From NCBI GenBank assembly GCA_019750335.1, contig JAIEOQ010000006.1, positions 310,001 through 374,000 of the forward strand: DNA of 64,000 bases. The letters are read 5' to 3'. The position numbers were made by a program, and so were the translations under genes. A model generated the notes under the pieces. It had not been told where the DNA came from. It was given only the letters and a program-made list of their open reading frames with translations, and searched no databases. Positions 42,991 to 51,287 of the stretch are shown here, piece after piece. This DNA comes from Candidatus Obscuribacterales bacterium (GTDB taxonomy: Bacteria > Cyanobacteriota > Vampirovibrionia > Obscuribacterales > Obscuribacteraceae). Every line of letters starts with the position of its first letter. Position 1 is the stretch's first letter.

Positions 42991-43896
42991 ATGAAGTGGG
43001 CTAAACTGGGTTTAATTTTGAAGCCGGAATCCCAGGTGGATTGGTTGGCCACTTTTACCGGACCTTCATTTGCTTTTTGCCAGGGCGGCGAAACTGAAAT
43101 ATCAATTTACGTTACCGGTCGCGACAGCCGTAATCGCTCGCGTATTGGTCTTATTCGCTTCGATATGGAAAAGCTTGCTGTCCGGGAAATAATGCCTGAG
43201 CCGGTACTTGGTCTGGGCGAGAAAGGTACTTTTGACGAAAATGGTACCGGTTATCCCTGGTTGGTCCAGGATAACGACAAATTATTCATGTATTACGTTG
43301 GTTGGATACCGGCTGTTATGGTTCCTTTTCATAATGATATCGGTTTAGCTGCCAGCGCCGACGGTGTCAATTTCAAACGTGTATCAAGAGCACCGCTTTT
43401 GCCGGCCACGGATCAAGAACCGCTTGGCACAGGTTCTATGTGTGTGATCAAAGAAGACGATAAATGGCGAATGTGGTACACCAGTTTTCATCGCTGGGGT
43501 GAAGACGGCGAGCACAAACATTATTACGATATTCAATATGCTGAGTCGTCCGACGGCATAAATTGGCAGCGCAACGGAGATGTGGCGATTACTTTCAAAG
43601 ACGAAAGTGAATACGCAATTGGTAAACCGTCGGTAATTAAGCACCAAGGACGGTATCATATGTGGTTTGTTCATCGCGGGAGCATGTACAAGATTGGCTA
43701 TGCCAGCTCTGAAGATGGAATCAGCTGGCAACGCCAAGATCAGTTGATGAATCTTGAATATTCGCCCACGGGCTGGGACAGCGAAATGCTTTGCTATCCC
43801 CATTGCTTTTTCTGGAATAGCGAACTTTATATGTTATACAACGGTAATGGTTACGGCAAAGCCGGGCTGGGCTTGGCTTTGCTGGAAAGCTGGTAG
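42991..43896 (+). CDS. Five-bladed beta-propeller, GH43/GH32-like glycosidase fold
   Basis: A 301-residue cytoplasmic protein with propeller repeats of the form 'I-G-x-A-x-S-x-D-G-x-x-[FW]' (IGLAASADGVNFKR, IQYAESSDGINWQR, IGYASSEDGISWQR). W/Y-rich blades alternate with these (WRMWYTSFHRWG, YHMWFVHRG, YMLYNGNGYGK). This is the GH43/GH32/GH130-like fold. No signal peptide is seen, so an intracellular phosphorylase or sugar-processing role is as likely as hydrolysis. Its place between glycan and methyltransferase genes suggests action on a locus product. Confidence 0.7.
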   Translation: MKWAKLGLILKPESQVDWLATFTGPSFAFCQGGETEISIYVTGRDSRNRSRIGLIRFDMEKLAVREIMPEPVLGLGEKGTFDENGTGYPWLVQDNDKLFMYYVGWIPAVMVPFHNDIGLAASADGVNFKRVSRAPLLPATDQEPLGTGSMCVIKEDDKWRMWYTSFHRWGEDGEHKHYYDIQYAESSDGINWQRNGDVAITFKDESEYAIGKPSVIKHQGRYHMWFVHRGSMYKIGYASSEDGISWQRQDQLMNLEYSPTGWDSEMLCYPHCFFWNSELYMLYNGNGYGKAGLGLALLESW

Positions 43897-43898
43897 CG

Positions 43899-44561
43899 CT
43901 AAGGCCGTTCATATTTGACGAATTGTTCGTAAACAGTCAACTCTTTGTCGATTGCTTCGCCAAGGTTGACAAAAATCGTAAATTCATAAGGCATGTAATC
44001 ATTGCGCAGGATGACGTTGTTTGTGTATGTATAAGCTAGATTAAGGATGGCAGCCGGATCGGCATGATAAGTGTTTTCCAGCTCGTAGTCGACTTTGTTG
44101 GAAAGAAAATTAGCGGCAAATCCTTTTTTGGCTATTTTGACAAATTTGTCGAAAGACTCTTGTACGAAAGCAAAATTATTGTTCAATTTGTGGTTAAAAG
44201 TACCTGAAGCCAAAATGAAATCAATATCCGTGTCTTGAATATCGGCAAGGGAGATTATGGTTTGAAAAGAAGCTTGGGGATGACGTTTTTGCGCAACTTC
44301 AATTAAACTCGGGTTTATATCTAAGCCTAGATAGTGAAAATCCTGCCAGTTTTTTCCGGACAAGTAAGCAAATAAATCGCCGAAACCACAACCGAAGTCG
44401 AGAACAGTTGAGCCGTTGAAATCCCATTGGGACAACAGAATTTCAAAACGCAGACGGGAGCGTCCTTTATTTCCCCAGCCCAGTGCTTTTTCGGTGGCGC
44501 CGAACTCTTGGAGACGGCGGTTGTAACGTTCGATTGCTTCTTTTATTTCAACGTCATTCAT
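43899..44561 (-). CDS. Class I SAM-dependent methyltransferase
   Basis: A 220-residue methyltransferase. VLDFGCGFGDLFAYL (about residues 52-66) is motif I, and FHYLGLDINPSLIEVAQKRHP is motif II with the acidic residue. IDFILASGTFN is motif IV-like. No target can be named; small-molecule or sugar substrates fit the locus. It is convergent with the propeller gene and divergent from the zinc-ribbon methyltransferase. Confidence 0.85.
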   Translation of the reverse strand: MNDVEIKEAIERYNRRLQEFGATEKALGWGNKGRSRLRFEILLSQWDFNGSTVLDFGCGFGDLFAYLSGKNWQDFHYLGLDINPSLIEVAQKRHPQASFQTIISLADIQDTDIDFILASGTFNHKLNNNFAFVQESFDKFVKIAKKGFAANFLSNKVDYELENTYHADPAAILNLAYTYTNNVILRNDYMPYEFTIFVNLGEAIDKELTVYEQFVKYERP

Positions 44562-44657
44562 GGTTTAGATAATAACATTGTTGATGGATCCAAAGTGGCA
44601 AAGATAATAAGGTAAAATAGTCAAGTTTGGTTCGGCAGCTCTTACCGGTGCTCTTTT

Positions 44658-45527
44658 ATGATGCAATGCGTGGATTGCAGCGCATATTTTCAATCTCAAC
44701 ATTGGCATTGCCCCGATTGCGGCTTTATGCCCTCGAGTAATGAAGGGCGGATCTCTTTTGCGCCTGAGCTGTCACTTGCTAGTGAAGGCTTTCCGGATGA
44801 TGCGCACGATCGTTTGTTTCCAAAAGAAGCCGGTTATTTTTGGTTCCGCGCTCGCAATCAAATTATTCTTTGGGCTCTAAATAAATACTTTCCCCAAGCG
44901 AAATCTTTTTTTGAACTTGGTTGTGGCAACGGCTTAGTTCTTTCGGCAGTTGGCGCTAAAAATCCGCAAATGGAGCTTTATGGAGCGGACATTTATGATC
45001 GCGGCTTGCATTTTGCGGCAAAACGGCTTCCGAACGTCACTCTGTATCAAATGGATGCCACTAAAATACCTTTTGAAGATCATTTTGATGTGATCGGCGC
45101 TTTCGATGTTTTGGAACATATCAAAAACGATACGGGTGTACTCGAACAAATGCGCAAAGCAGTTCGTAAAGGCGGCGGCTTGATTATCAGCGTGCCCCAG
45201 CATGAATTTTTGTGGAGCCGTTTTGACGAACATGCTTGCCATGTACGCCGTTACTCTGTTTCCGAACTTACAGCAAAAGTAGAAGCCGCCGGGTTCAAAG
45301 TTGTAAGAACCACTTCATTCGTTACTTTTCTTTTGCCCCTAATGATGGCTGCTCGCCTTAAAGAACAAAATAATCCACAAAAAGATTTTGATCCTGAAGC
45401 TGAATTTCGCATACCGGGTTGGTTGAATAAAGCGCTTGAAGCTGTGCTGGCAGTGGAACGAGCGACAATTACATCCGGCGTGTCTTGGCCTTTAGGCAGC
45501 TCACTTTTGTTGATTGCTCAGGCTTAA
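44658..45527 (+). CDS. SAM-dependent methyltransferase with N-terminal zinc ribbon
   Basis: A 289-residue protein. The N-terminus has two C-x2-C knuckles (MQCVDCSAYF and HCPDCGF) within the first 22 residues, a zinc-ribbon pattern. The methyltransferase domain follows: KSFFELGCGNGLVLSAV (motif I), MELYGADIYDRGL (motif II), FDVIGAFDVLEHI (motif IV) and GGLIISVPQHEFLWS. A hydrophobic segment near residues 220-235 (VTFLLPLMMAARL) may attach it to the membrane. Acceptors of this group are often lipid-linked sugars or quinone-like compounds. It overlaps the convergent oxygenase gene by 27 nt. Confidence 0.85.
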   Translation: MMQCVDCSAYFQSQHWHCPDCGFMPSSNEGRISFAPELSLASEGFPDDAHDRLFPKEAGYFWFRARNQIILWALNKYFPQAKSFFELGCGNGLVLSAVGAKNPQMELYGADIYDRGLHFAAKRLPNVTLYQMDATKIPFEDHFDVIGAFDVLEHIKNDTGVLEQMRKAVRKGGGLIISVPQHEFLWSRFDEHACHVRRYSVSELTAKVEAAGFKVVRTTSFVTFLLPLMMAARLKEQNNPQKDFDPEAEFRIPGWLNKALEAVLAVERATITSGVSWPLGSSLLLIAQA

Positions 45528-46319
45528 TTTTTCTAGATCAACGGCATCGGCTATTTGGCTGTTATCGACAAGCTTATTTACAGCAACAAGCATCATCCAG
45601 CGTCCGCGAAACGAGAGCCAATCAACCTTTTGTTCTTGGTCGATTGTCTCTACTCCGTGGGGGATCTGTGAATTGAAATAAACCACATCACCGATATCCG
45701 AAATTTCGTCCGTATAAATTCGCTCACCGGCGGCATTTTCGGCGTAAGCGCCACCGCTTGTAAAATCAGTACCTTTTTGTGACATGGTTACTGTTGGCAC
45801 TGTGAGCTGGTGATGGTCGTAAGGATCGCGATGTTTGTTCATGCCACCCAATCCCGAAGGATAAAATTGAAAAGCAATGCGGGCGGTGCAGCCATCTTCC
45901 GGTGTTGGTCCGAGAAATTTTTCTTTAGGCAATCCGGTAATGGAATTGCGCATGGCGTATACGTCTTTAGTCAGCTCAAAAAGATTGAATATGTCTTGAT
46001 TCCATGGAAAAAAAACAAACTGATGAAAACAGGCTTGAACGTAAGAGCGTGGATCCCAAACATTGATTCGATGAAAATTTGGACAGCCCGGCTCGATTTT
46101 TTGATAATTCGGCAAGGAGTTGCTGCCGATTTGGCTAAGATAATTCCTAAGTGCCAACAAAGATGACGGCTCAATCACTCTTTCAAAAACGTAAATGTCG
46201 CCAGCTTCTATATTTTGGCGAACCTCTGCCAGCAGATCTGGATTTTCCAAGACCTGAGCGTGGTCAGCCCTATGGATGATATTGCGAACGAACAAGAGGG
46301 TATCCTCGCTGCTTGACAT
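45501..46319 (-). CDS. Fe(II)/2-oxoglutarate-type dioxygenase-like protein
   Basis: A 272-residue protein with a plausible double-stranded beta-helix facial triad. His163-x-Asp165 is in NKHRDPYDHHQL, His221 in QIPHGVETID, and Arg238/Arg240 in FRGRWMML. Spacing between HxD and the distal His (56 residues) is normal for the superfamily. The substrate is unknown. It is divergent (119 nt) from the ATP-grasp operon that carries a second, PhyH-type oxygenase. A shared promoter region is likely. Confidence 0.72.
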   Translation of the reverse strand: MSSSEDTLLFVRNIIHRADHAQVLENPDLLAEVRQNIEAGDIYVFERVIEPSSLLALRNYLSQIGSNSLPNYQKIEPGCPNFHRINVWDPRSYVQACFHQFVFFPWNQDIFNLFELTKDVYAMRNSITGLPKEKFLGPTPEDGCTARIAFQFYPSGLGGMNKHRDPYDHHQLTVPTVTMSQKGTDFTSGGAYAENAAGERIYTDEISDIGDVVYFNSQIPHGVETIDQEQKVDWLSFRGRWMMLVAVNKLVDNSQIADAVDLEKLSLSNQQK

Positions 46320-46438
46320 TGGGGCAAATTAAGCTTGTAATCATGAAAGTAGCCACTTCTTAGATTACACCCCCCTAACCTATTCAATCATGAAAAAAGC
46401 TATATTCTTAGCCAGTTTTCCCTCTTTTGGATAGATGA

Positions 46439-47653
46439 ATGACAGGCAAGGTCTTGGTCGTTGCTGCTGGCGCCTGGCAAGTTCCGCTGATAAGGTTCTT
46501 GCAGACAAAAGGCCATCATGTCAGCGTTGTCGATCCTTACGATCATTCCCCCGGTGTTGCTGTGGCTGATGCCCATATCAAAGCGGACGTTCGTAATGAG
46601 GAAGAGATTTTTCAGGCGATTAAAGACCTTAGCTTTGAGTTCATAGTCACGGATCAGTCCGATATCTCAGTGGAAACAAGCAATAATTTAGCGCGGCGCT
46701 TTGGTTTGCCGGCTAATCCACCGGAAGCGGTAAGTCTGTTCGTTAATAAGTTTTATTCACGCCGTTTTTCGGCTCAAGCAAAAATGCCTGTGCCGAAGTG
46801 GGAATGTGTACAAACAGCGGCAGAGTTAGAAGCGGCTCTGGCTAAAATCGGTTTGCCGGCGATCTTAAAGCCGCCGGACAATCAAGCAAGTTGCGGCATA
46901 TACAAAATTGACGAAAGCAACGTGGCAAAAGCTGCTGAGCTACTTGCTGCCAGTCTTGCTCAATCCAGGCAAAAATATGTGCTTTGCGAAGAGTATGTTT
47001 CAGGCGAGCATATAACAGTTGAGGGCTACTGTTCGAAGGGTAAACATCGTTCTTTTGCTGCTTCGACTAAAGAACATTTCCCTTCCGGTGTTATTGCTCA
47101 GCTGCTTTATCCAACAACTGTCCCTGAGGATCTTTTGGCTGAGGTGTTTGCGGCTAACGATCGTTATGTCGAACAATCCGGGCTTAAGTTTGGTATCACT
47201 CATGCCGAATATATCGTTGACGTTCCAAACGGACGTTTTTGGCTTGTAGAAATCGCTTGCCGCGGTGGCGGAACTAGGCTCTCTTCCGATATTGCTAAAT
47301 GGGTTTCCGGCGCTGATATATACGAGCTTTTCTATAAAGAATTGCATGGTGAACACACAGATTTAAGTAAGCTTTCGCTACAACGAAAAGCGGCTTATTT
47401 AGAATTTTTCGAGTTCGGTGAAGGATTTGTCGAAAAGATTGAAGGTGTGGAAGCTGCCCGTGCTTTGCCTGGTGTATTAGATCTGAATCTGGTATTTGCT
47501 GAAGGTGATCGGATTCGCTTGGCCGAAAACGGGCGTACTCGTCAAGGTTTTTTCATTGTTTTTGGCGAAACTCATGATGACGTAAAGAATAAGGCGGCGT
47601 TGGTCAAGAAAACAATTACTGTAAAACTGGCCCAGGCATTGGAGGTGGTTTGA
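46439..47653 (+). CDS. ATP-grasp carboxylate-amine ligase-like protein
   Basis: A 404-residue ATP-grasp enzyme. The N-terminal pre-ATP-grasp Rossmann-like domain (KVLVVAAGAWQVPLIRFLQ) resembles the PurK/PurT/CarB group. ATP-binding residues lie in PAILKPPDNQASCGIYKI and VLCEEYVSGEHITVEGY; the metal and phosphate site is WLVEIACRGGGTRLSSDI. ATP-grasp ligases join a carboxylate (as acyl phosphate) to an amine. It is first of a four-gene operon (gaps of 1, 12 and 3 nt). A peptide-bond-like or N-acyl step is inferred; substrates are unknown. Confidence 0.87.
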   Translation: MTGKVLVVAAGAWQVPLIRFLQTKGHHVSVVDPYDHSPGVAVADAHIKADVRNEEEIFQAIKDLSFEFIVTDQSDISVETSNNLARRFGLPANPPEAVSLFVNKFYSRRFSAQAKMPVPKWECVQTAAELEAALAKIGLPAILKPPDNQASCGIYKIDESNVAKAAELLAASLAQSRQKYVLCEEYVSGEHITVEGYCSKGKHRSFAASTKEHFPSGVIAQLLYPTTVPEDLLAEVFAANDRYVEQSGLKFGITHAEYIVDVPNGRFWLVEIACRGGGTRLSSDIAKWVSGADIYELFYKELHGEHTDLSKLSLQRKAAYLEFFEFGEGFVEKIEGVEAARALPGVLDLNLVFAEGDRIRLAENGRTRQGFFIVFGETHDDVKNKAALVKKTITVKLAQALEVV

Positions 47654-47654
47654 T

Positions 47655-48452
47655 ATGTCGAAAGCAACATGCTTGACTGAAAGCAGTGCTACGAATGAAA
47701 TTCGGACAAAAGGTTATTTTGTCGAAAAAAACCTGCTCAACTCTGACGAAATCAAAACAATAGAAAGTTTGATGCCTAATCTGATTGAAGAGGACATCAC
47801 GCGGTTTGGCAGCAATAAGTATTACAGTGATCACGGTATTGCAATTAACCTGATGTTCCGTGGCGATATTTTTCGTCAAGTAATGACCAAGCCGAAACTG
47901 ATCGAAGTAGTCGATTCAATAATGGGTGAAACTTCCATTCTCAACGCTTATAATGCTCCGTCAACTCCGCCTGGTGGATCTAACAGCGCTAAAGTAATTC
48001 ATACCGATTGTCCGCCCGAGCGTGTAATTCCTGGTTTCATCACTAACTTGAATTTGGTGATTGCCATATCGCCTTTTACCAAAGACAAAGGGGCAACCTT
48101 TTATTATCCCGGCTCGCAAGAGATGCTTTCTGCTCCAAGTGAGGATGATTTTTATCGTCAAGCCGAACAAGTTGAGCTTGAGCCAGGAGATGCCATATTT
48201 TTCAACGCGCATATCTGGCATGCTGCCGGAGTTAACCAAACGGAGAAAACACGTTACGGCTTAGGCATGAACTTCATCAAGTCCTATATGCGCCAACGTT
48301 TTGATTTCCCGCGTATGACATCGCCGGAACTTGAGAAAAGATTGACCGCCCTAGAACGCCGTCTTCTTGGCTTTAACGTGCGTGTTCCGGCTAGTCTTGA
48401 AGAATTTTACGTTGAACCGGAAAAACGTCTTTATTTAGCAAAGCAAGGATAA
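47655..48452 (+). CDS. Phytanoyl-CoA dioxygenase (PhyH)-family oxygenase
   Basis: A 265-residue Fe(II)/2OG dioxygenase. The facial triad is complete: His116-x-Asp118 in KVIHTDCPP and His189 in FNAHIWHAAG. Arg200 in KTRYGLGMNF is the 2OG-binding Arg. GDAIFFNAHIWHAAGVN is typical of PhyH proteins, which hydroxylate small molecules, including free or carrier-bound amino acids and sugars. A strong GGAGGTGG ribosome binding site overlaps the end of the ATP-grasp gene, with 1 nt between the frames. Confidence 0.88.
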   Translation: MSKATCLTESSATNEIRTKGYFVEKNLLNSDEIKTIESLMPNLIEEDITRFGSNKYYSDHGIAINLMFRGDIFRQVMTKPKLIEVVDSIMGETSILNAYNAPSTPPGGSNSAKVIHTDCPPERVIPGFITNLNLVIAISPFTKDKGATFYYPGSQEMLSAPSEDDFYRQAEQVELEPGDAIFFNAHIWHAAGVNQTEKTRYGLGMNFIKSYMRQRFDFPRMTSPELEKRLTALERRLLGFNVRVPASLEEFYVEPEKRLYLAKQG

Positions 48453-48464
48453 GGAAAAGAACAA

Positions 48465-49634
48465 ATGCCAGAGCATGCAAAACATATGGACGGCATCATT
48501 GAAGCCATGTCCATCAAGTACAACAATAGAGTGTACGAGATGAAGCAAGAAGGGCATGATGTGATCACCCTCTCTTTCGGTGAAGCATATTTTGATGTTC
48601 CGCTTTTTTCTTTTGATGATCTGCCTTTTCCCGGTGTCTATCATTATTCGCATTCGCGCGGAATCGGCGGTTTGCGAGAAAAACTAGCTAAGTACTACGG
48701 TGACCGTTATGGTGTGCCGATCAATCCAAGTTCGGAAATCATGCTTACTTCCGGCTCAAAAGCAGCGATCTTCATGTCCTTATTGGCTATCGTTGATCCT
48801 GGCGATGAAGTGATTGTTCATGAGCCAACTTGGGTAAGCTATACCGAACATTTGAAGATGTGCCGTGGAGTTGCTGTTTCAGCGCCGCATACGGACAGTA
48901 TTTTTGATTTAGGAAAACATGTAACGAGCAAAACCAAAGCAATCGTTATTTGTAATCCGAATAACCCGACCGGATACACCATTTCGGAAAAAGAAATGTT
49001 GTATTTGCATGAGCTTTGTCAGAAACACGATCTTTATCTGATTGCTGATGAAGCTTACAGCGATTATTTCCTCAACCCGAAAGATTTTGTCTCGGCCGGA
49101 TTCCACGATCCAGAGAAGAAACACACCATTGTTTGCAATTCAATGTCCAAAAATTTCGGCATCTCCGGTTGGCGTATTGGTTATGTAATTACCAATGAAA
49201 AGCTGCTCAATCAAATTCTAAAAGTGAATCAACATTTGATTACTTGCCCGGCAACCATCCTCGAATACTATTTGGATAAGCATTTTGATGAGATCATTCG
49301 TTTGACCGAAAGCCAAATTAAGGATGTTGTCTACAAGCGAATGAAGATAGTCAAACATTTGGATGAGCTGGGGCTCCAGTATATGAAAGGTGATGCCACT
49401 TTCTACATTTTCATCTCAATTGAAAATTCCTCACTTAATTCTGGCGCTTTCTCAGACAGGCTTTTGGAAGAGTACAAAGTAAGTACGGTTCCTGGTTACG
49501 GTTTTGGTGCTACTTGTGACAAACATATCCGTATCTCGGTTGGTGCGGAGCCGGTGGAACGGATTATTGATGGGCTTGCTAAAGTGAAGCAGCTGATCGA
49601 TGTCACTGCCAATGTTCTTGCTCCAGCCCGTTAG
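48465..49634 (+). CDS. Class I/II PLP-dependent aminotransferase
   Basis: A 389-residue fold-type I enzyme. CNPNNPTGYTIS (164-170 NPNNPTG), ADEAYSDYF (Asp195) and SMSKNFGISGWRIGY (PLP Lys229, Arg nearby) are all present. The C-terminal Arg is in KHIRISVGAE. It belongs to the aspartate-aminotransferase superfamily and probably interconverts an amino acid and a 2-oxo acid. It is intact, unlike the sugar aminotransferase at 50395. It sits third in the operon, 12 nt after PhyH, with AAGGA before the ATG. Confidence 0.92.
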   Translation: MPEHAKHMDGIIEAMSIKYNNRVYEMKQEGHDVITLSFGEAYFDVPLFSFDDLPFPGVYHYSHSRGIGGLREKLAKYYGDRYGVPINPSSEIMLTSGSKAAIFMSLLAIVDPGDEVIVHEPTWVSYTEHLKMCRGVAVSAPHTDSIFDLGKHVTSKTKAIVICNPNNPTGYTISEKEMLYLHELCQKHDLYLIADEAYSDYFLNPKDFVSAGFHDPEKKHTIVCNSMSKNFGISGWRIGYVITNEKLLNQILKVNQHLITCPATILEYYLDKHFDEIIRLTESQIKDVVYKRMKIVKHLDELGLQYMKGDATFYIFISIENSSLNSGAFSDRLLEEYKVSTVPGYGFGATCDKHIRISVGAEPVERIIDGLAKVKQLIDVTANVLAPAR

Positions 49635-49637
49635 AAT

Positions 49638-50411
49638 ATGGTTGCTATTTTCGATTCATTGGTTCATCCGACAGTAACTGGCGTTTCTTTGAGCGGAAAA
49701 GAAGATGCCAGTGTTGAAACACTTGTGCGCGATATGAAACGGCACAATTTTATCGGTGCCTGTGCTGTTGGTCTTGCTGGCATTCAAAACTACGAACATG
49801 AAGCCTTCTTGCGTTTATGCTCACCTTATCCTGAGCTTGTACCGATTGCCGGGTTTAACCCAGATTCTGACTGGTCTGAGTTGGACAGTATCAAAAAACT
49901 TGGTTTTGCCGGAATCAAAATCCATCTACGTTTGGCTGAAAAAGCAGTTTCCAGTCAGCGTTTAGGAGATATCTTCCGAGAAGCTAATGCCCGCAATTTG
50001 ATTGTATTCTATTGTACATATATGCATGGGAAAATCGCTTCTTATCCCGAGGAAGACCCCTTCTATTTTTTAGTAAAAGCTCTGAAAGCCGCTCCCAAAG
50101 CAAAGGTGGTTTTATTGCATGGCGGCAATATAGAGCTTATGCGTTATTCTGAATTAGCTCGTTTCAACGAAAATCTTTTACTTGATCTGTCTTTTACAAT
50201 GATCAAATATGCTGGCAGCTCTCTTGATCAAGACATCAAGTTTTTGATGAATAATCTGGATCGTCGGTTGTGTGTTGGCTCGGATCATCCGGAGTACGAT
50301 CATGAAAAGATGCGCAAGCGCTTTGAGCTTCTCACTGAAGATCTACCGGTCGAAAAGCTGGAAAATATTGCTTTCAAGAACCTAGTTAACTTTCTTAAGC
50401 CGAAAAATTAA
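49638..50411 (+). CDS. Amidohydrolase-superfamily (Amidohydro_2) protein with altered metal site
   Basis: A 257-residue TIM barrel ending the operon (3 nt after the aminotransferase). AGIKIHLRLA, VVLLHGGN (His161), LLLDLSF and LCVGSDHPEY (Asp216) follow the Amidohydro_2 order. The first-strand H-x-H is Leu8-x-His10 (FDSLVHPT), and the next expected His is Cys126 (VFYCTYMHG). The binuclear metal site is therefore incomplete. It may use one metal, another chemistry, or be non-catalytic. The stop overlaps the convergent pseudogene by 17 nt. Confidence 0.8.
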   Translation: MVAIFDSLVHPTVTGVSLSGKEDASVETLVRDMKRHNFIGACAVGLAGIQNYEHEAFLRLCSPYPELVPIAGFNPDSDWSELDSIKKLGFAGIKIHLRLAEKAVSSQRLGDIFREANARNLIVFYCTYMHGKIASYPEEDPFYFLVKALKAAPKAKVVLLHGGNIELMRYSELARFNENLLLDLSFTMIKYAGSSLDQDIKFLMNNLDRRLCVGSDHPEYDHEKMRKRFELLTEDLPVEKLENIAFKNLVNFLKPKN

Positions 50412-51103
50412 CTACTGCTTGTATCACTTTTTCTTGTTGGCTTTCAGTCATGCTGGTGAAGAATGGCAAGCGAACCAATCTTTCGCTTATGTCTTCGGTA
50501 ATCGGACATTGTCCGACTTTTCCACCTAATGACTCGCCCATGGGCGACGTGTGGAGCGGAATATAATGAAAAACAGCACCGATACTCAACTTATCCAAAT
50601 AAGCGATGAATTTGCTGCGTATTTCCAAAGAAGGCATCAGCAAGTAGAACATATGAAAACTTTGCTGACAATTGCTTGGTACTACCGGTAGTTTTATGCC
50701 GTTTTGTTTGGACCAGCATTCGAGTTCCAGATAGTATTTATCCCAAAGTGTTTTTCGCTTGGCTTGAATGACTTCACGTTCTTCAAGCTGCGCCATAAGA
50801 ACGGCTGCTAGTATGTCCGAGGGCAAATAACTCGAACCGATGTCGGTCCAAGTATATTTATCGACTTGACCTCTAAAGAAGCGGCTGCGGTTGGTGCCTT
50901 TTTCGCGCAGAATTTCAGCGCGTTCAATAAGCTCTTCATCATTCAGTAAAAGCGCCATCGCCAGCCGTAGCTCCGGAATCTAAGCATTGTTTTATGTACT
51001 CGGCTTCAGCTTTAGCCGAGTACATTCTGTTGAAAGGAATGTCAGATACGTGATTGCGCGGCACATCTTTTGCCATCACGCTGAGTTTAGGAACGCTTTT
51101 CAT
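50395..51103 (-). pseudogene. Broken WecE/RffA-like sugar aminotransferase (internal deletion plus frameshift)
   Basis: Two pieces of one DegT/DnrJ/EryC1-type enzyme lie in different frames. The 5' piece (from ATG 51103 or 51076) reads IPFNRMYSAKAEAEYIKQCL then ATAGDGAFT, and stops at a TGA. The 3' piece (50958 to 50395) reads LLLNDEELIERAEILREKGT, then FFRGQVDKYTW and SFHMFYLLMP, matching the C-terminal half of dTDP-4-amino-4,6-dideoxygalactose transaminase. About 150 residues between them are missing, including the PLP lysine. The junction lies near 50946-50957. The gene cannot make active enzyme; the 187-codon 3' frame is a remnant. Confidence 0.82.
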
Positions 51104-51287
51104 CACTTAAATAGAGAGTTTCGAATGCATAAATACCGCATCCCATTATAAATTTGAAAAGCCAAGGTTGATCGTAATATGTCGTGAATGCCGGTTTATC
51201 AATTCTCATACTTGTAATAGTGTAAGATGGCATGGAACATGAGATTCGCTCTTTGTGATCTCTGGTTAATAAATAAGATTCAAGCAT
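51087..51287 (-). pseudogene. Possible 3' remnant of a gene upstream of the broken aminotransferase
   Basis: A 66-codon minus-strand frame reads as a protein C-terminus (PAFTTYYDQPWLFKFIMGCG, ending YLSDEKRS) and overlaps the start of the broken aminotransferase by 17 nt, as in an operon. It starts on top of the divergent GT-C start codon, so any longer parent gene would have lost its 5' part. Not recognised, and it may be a chance frame. Confidence 0.25.
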
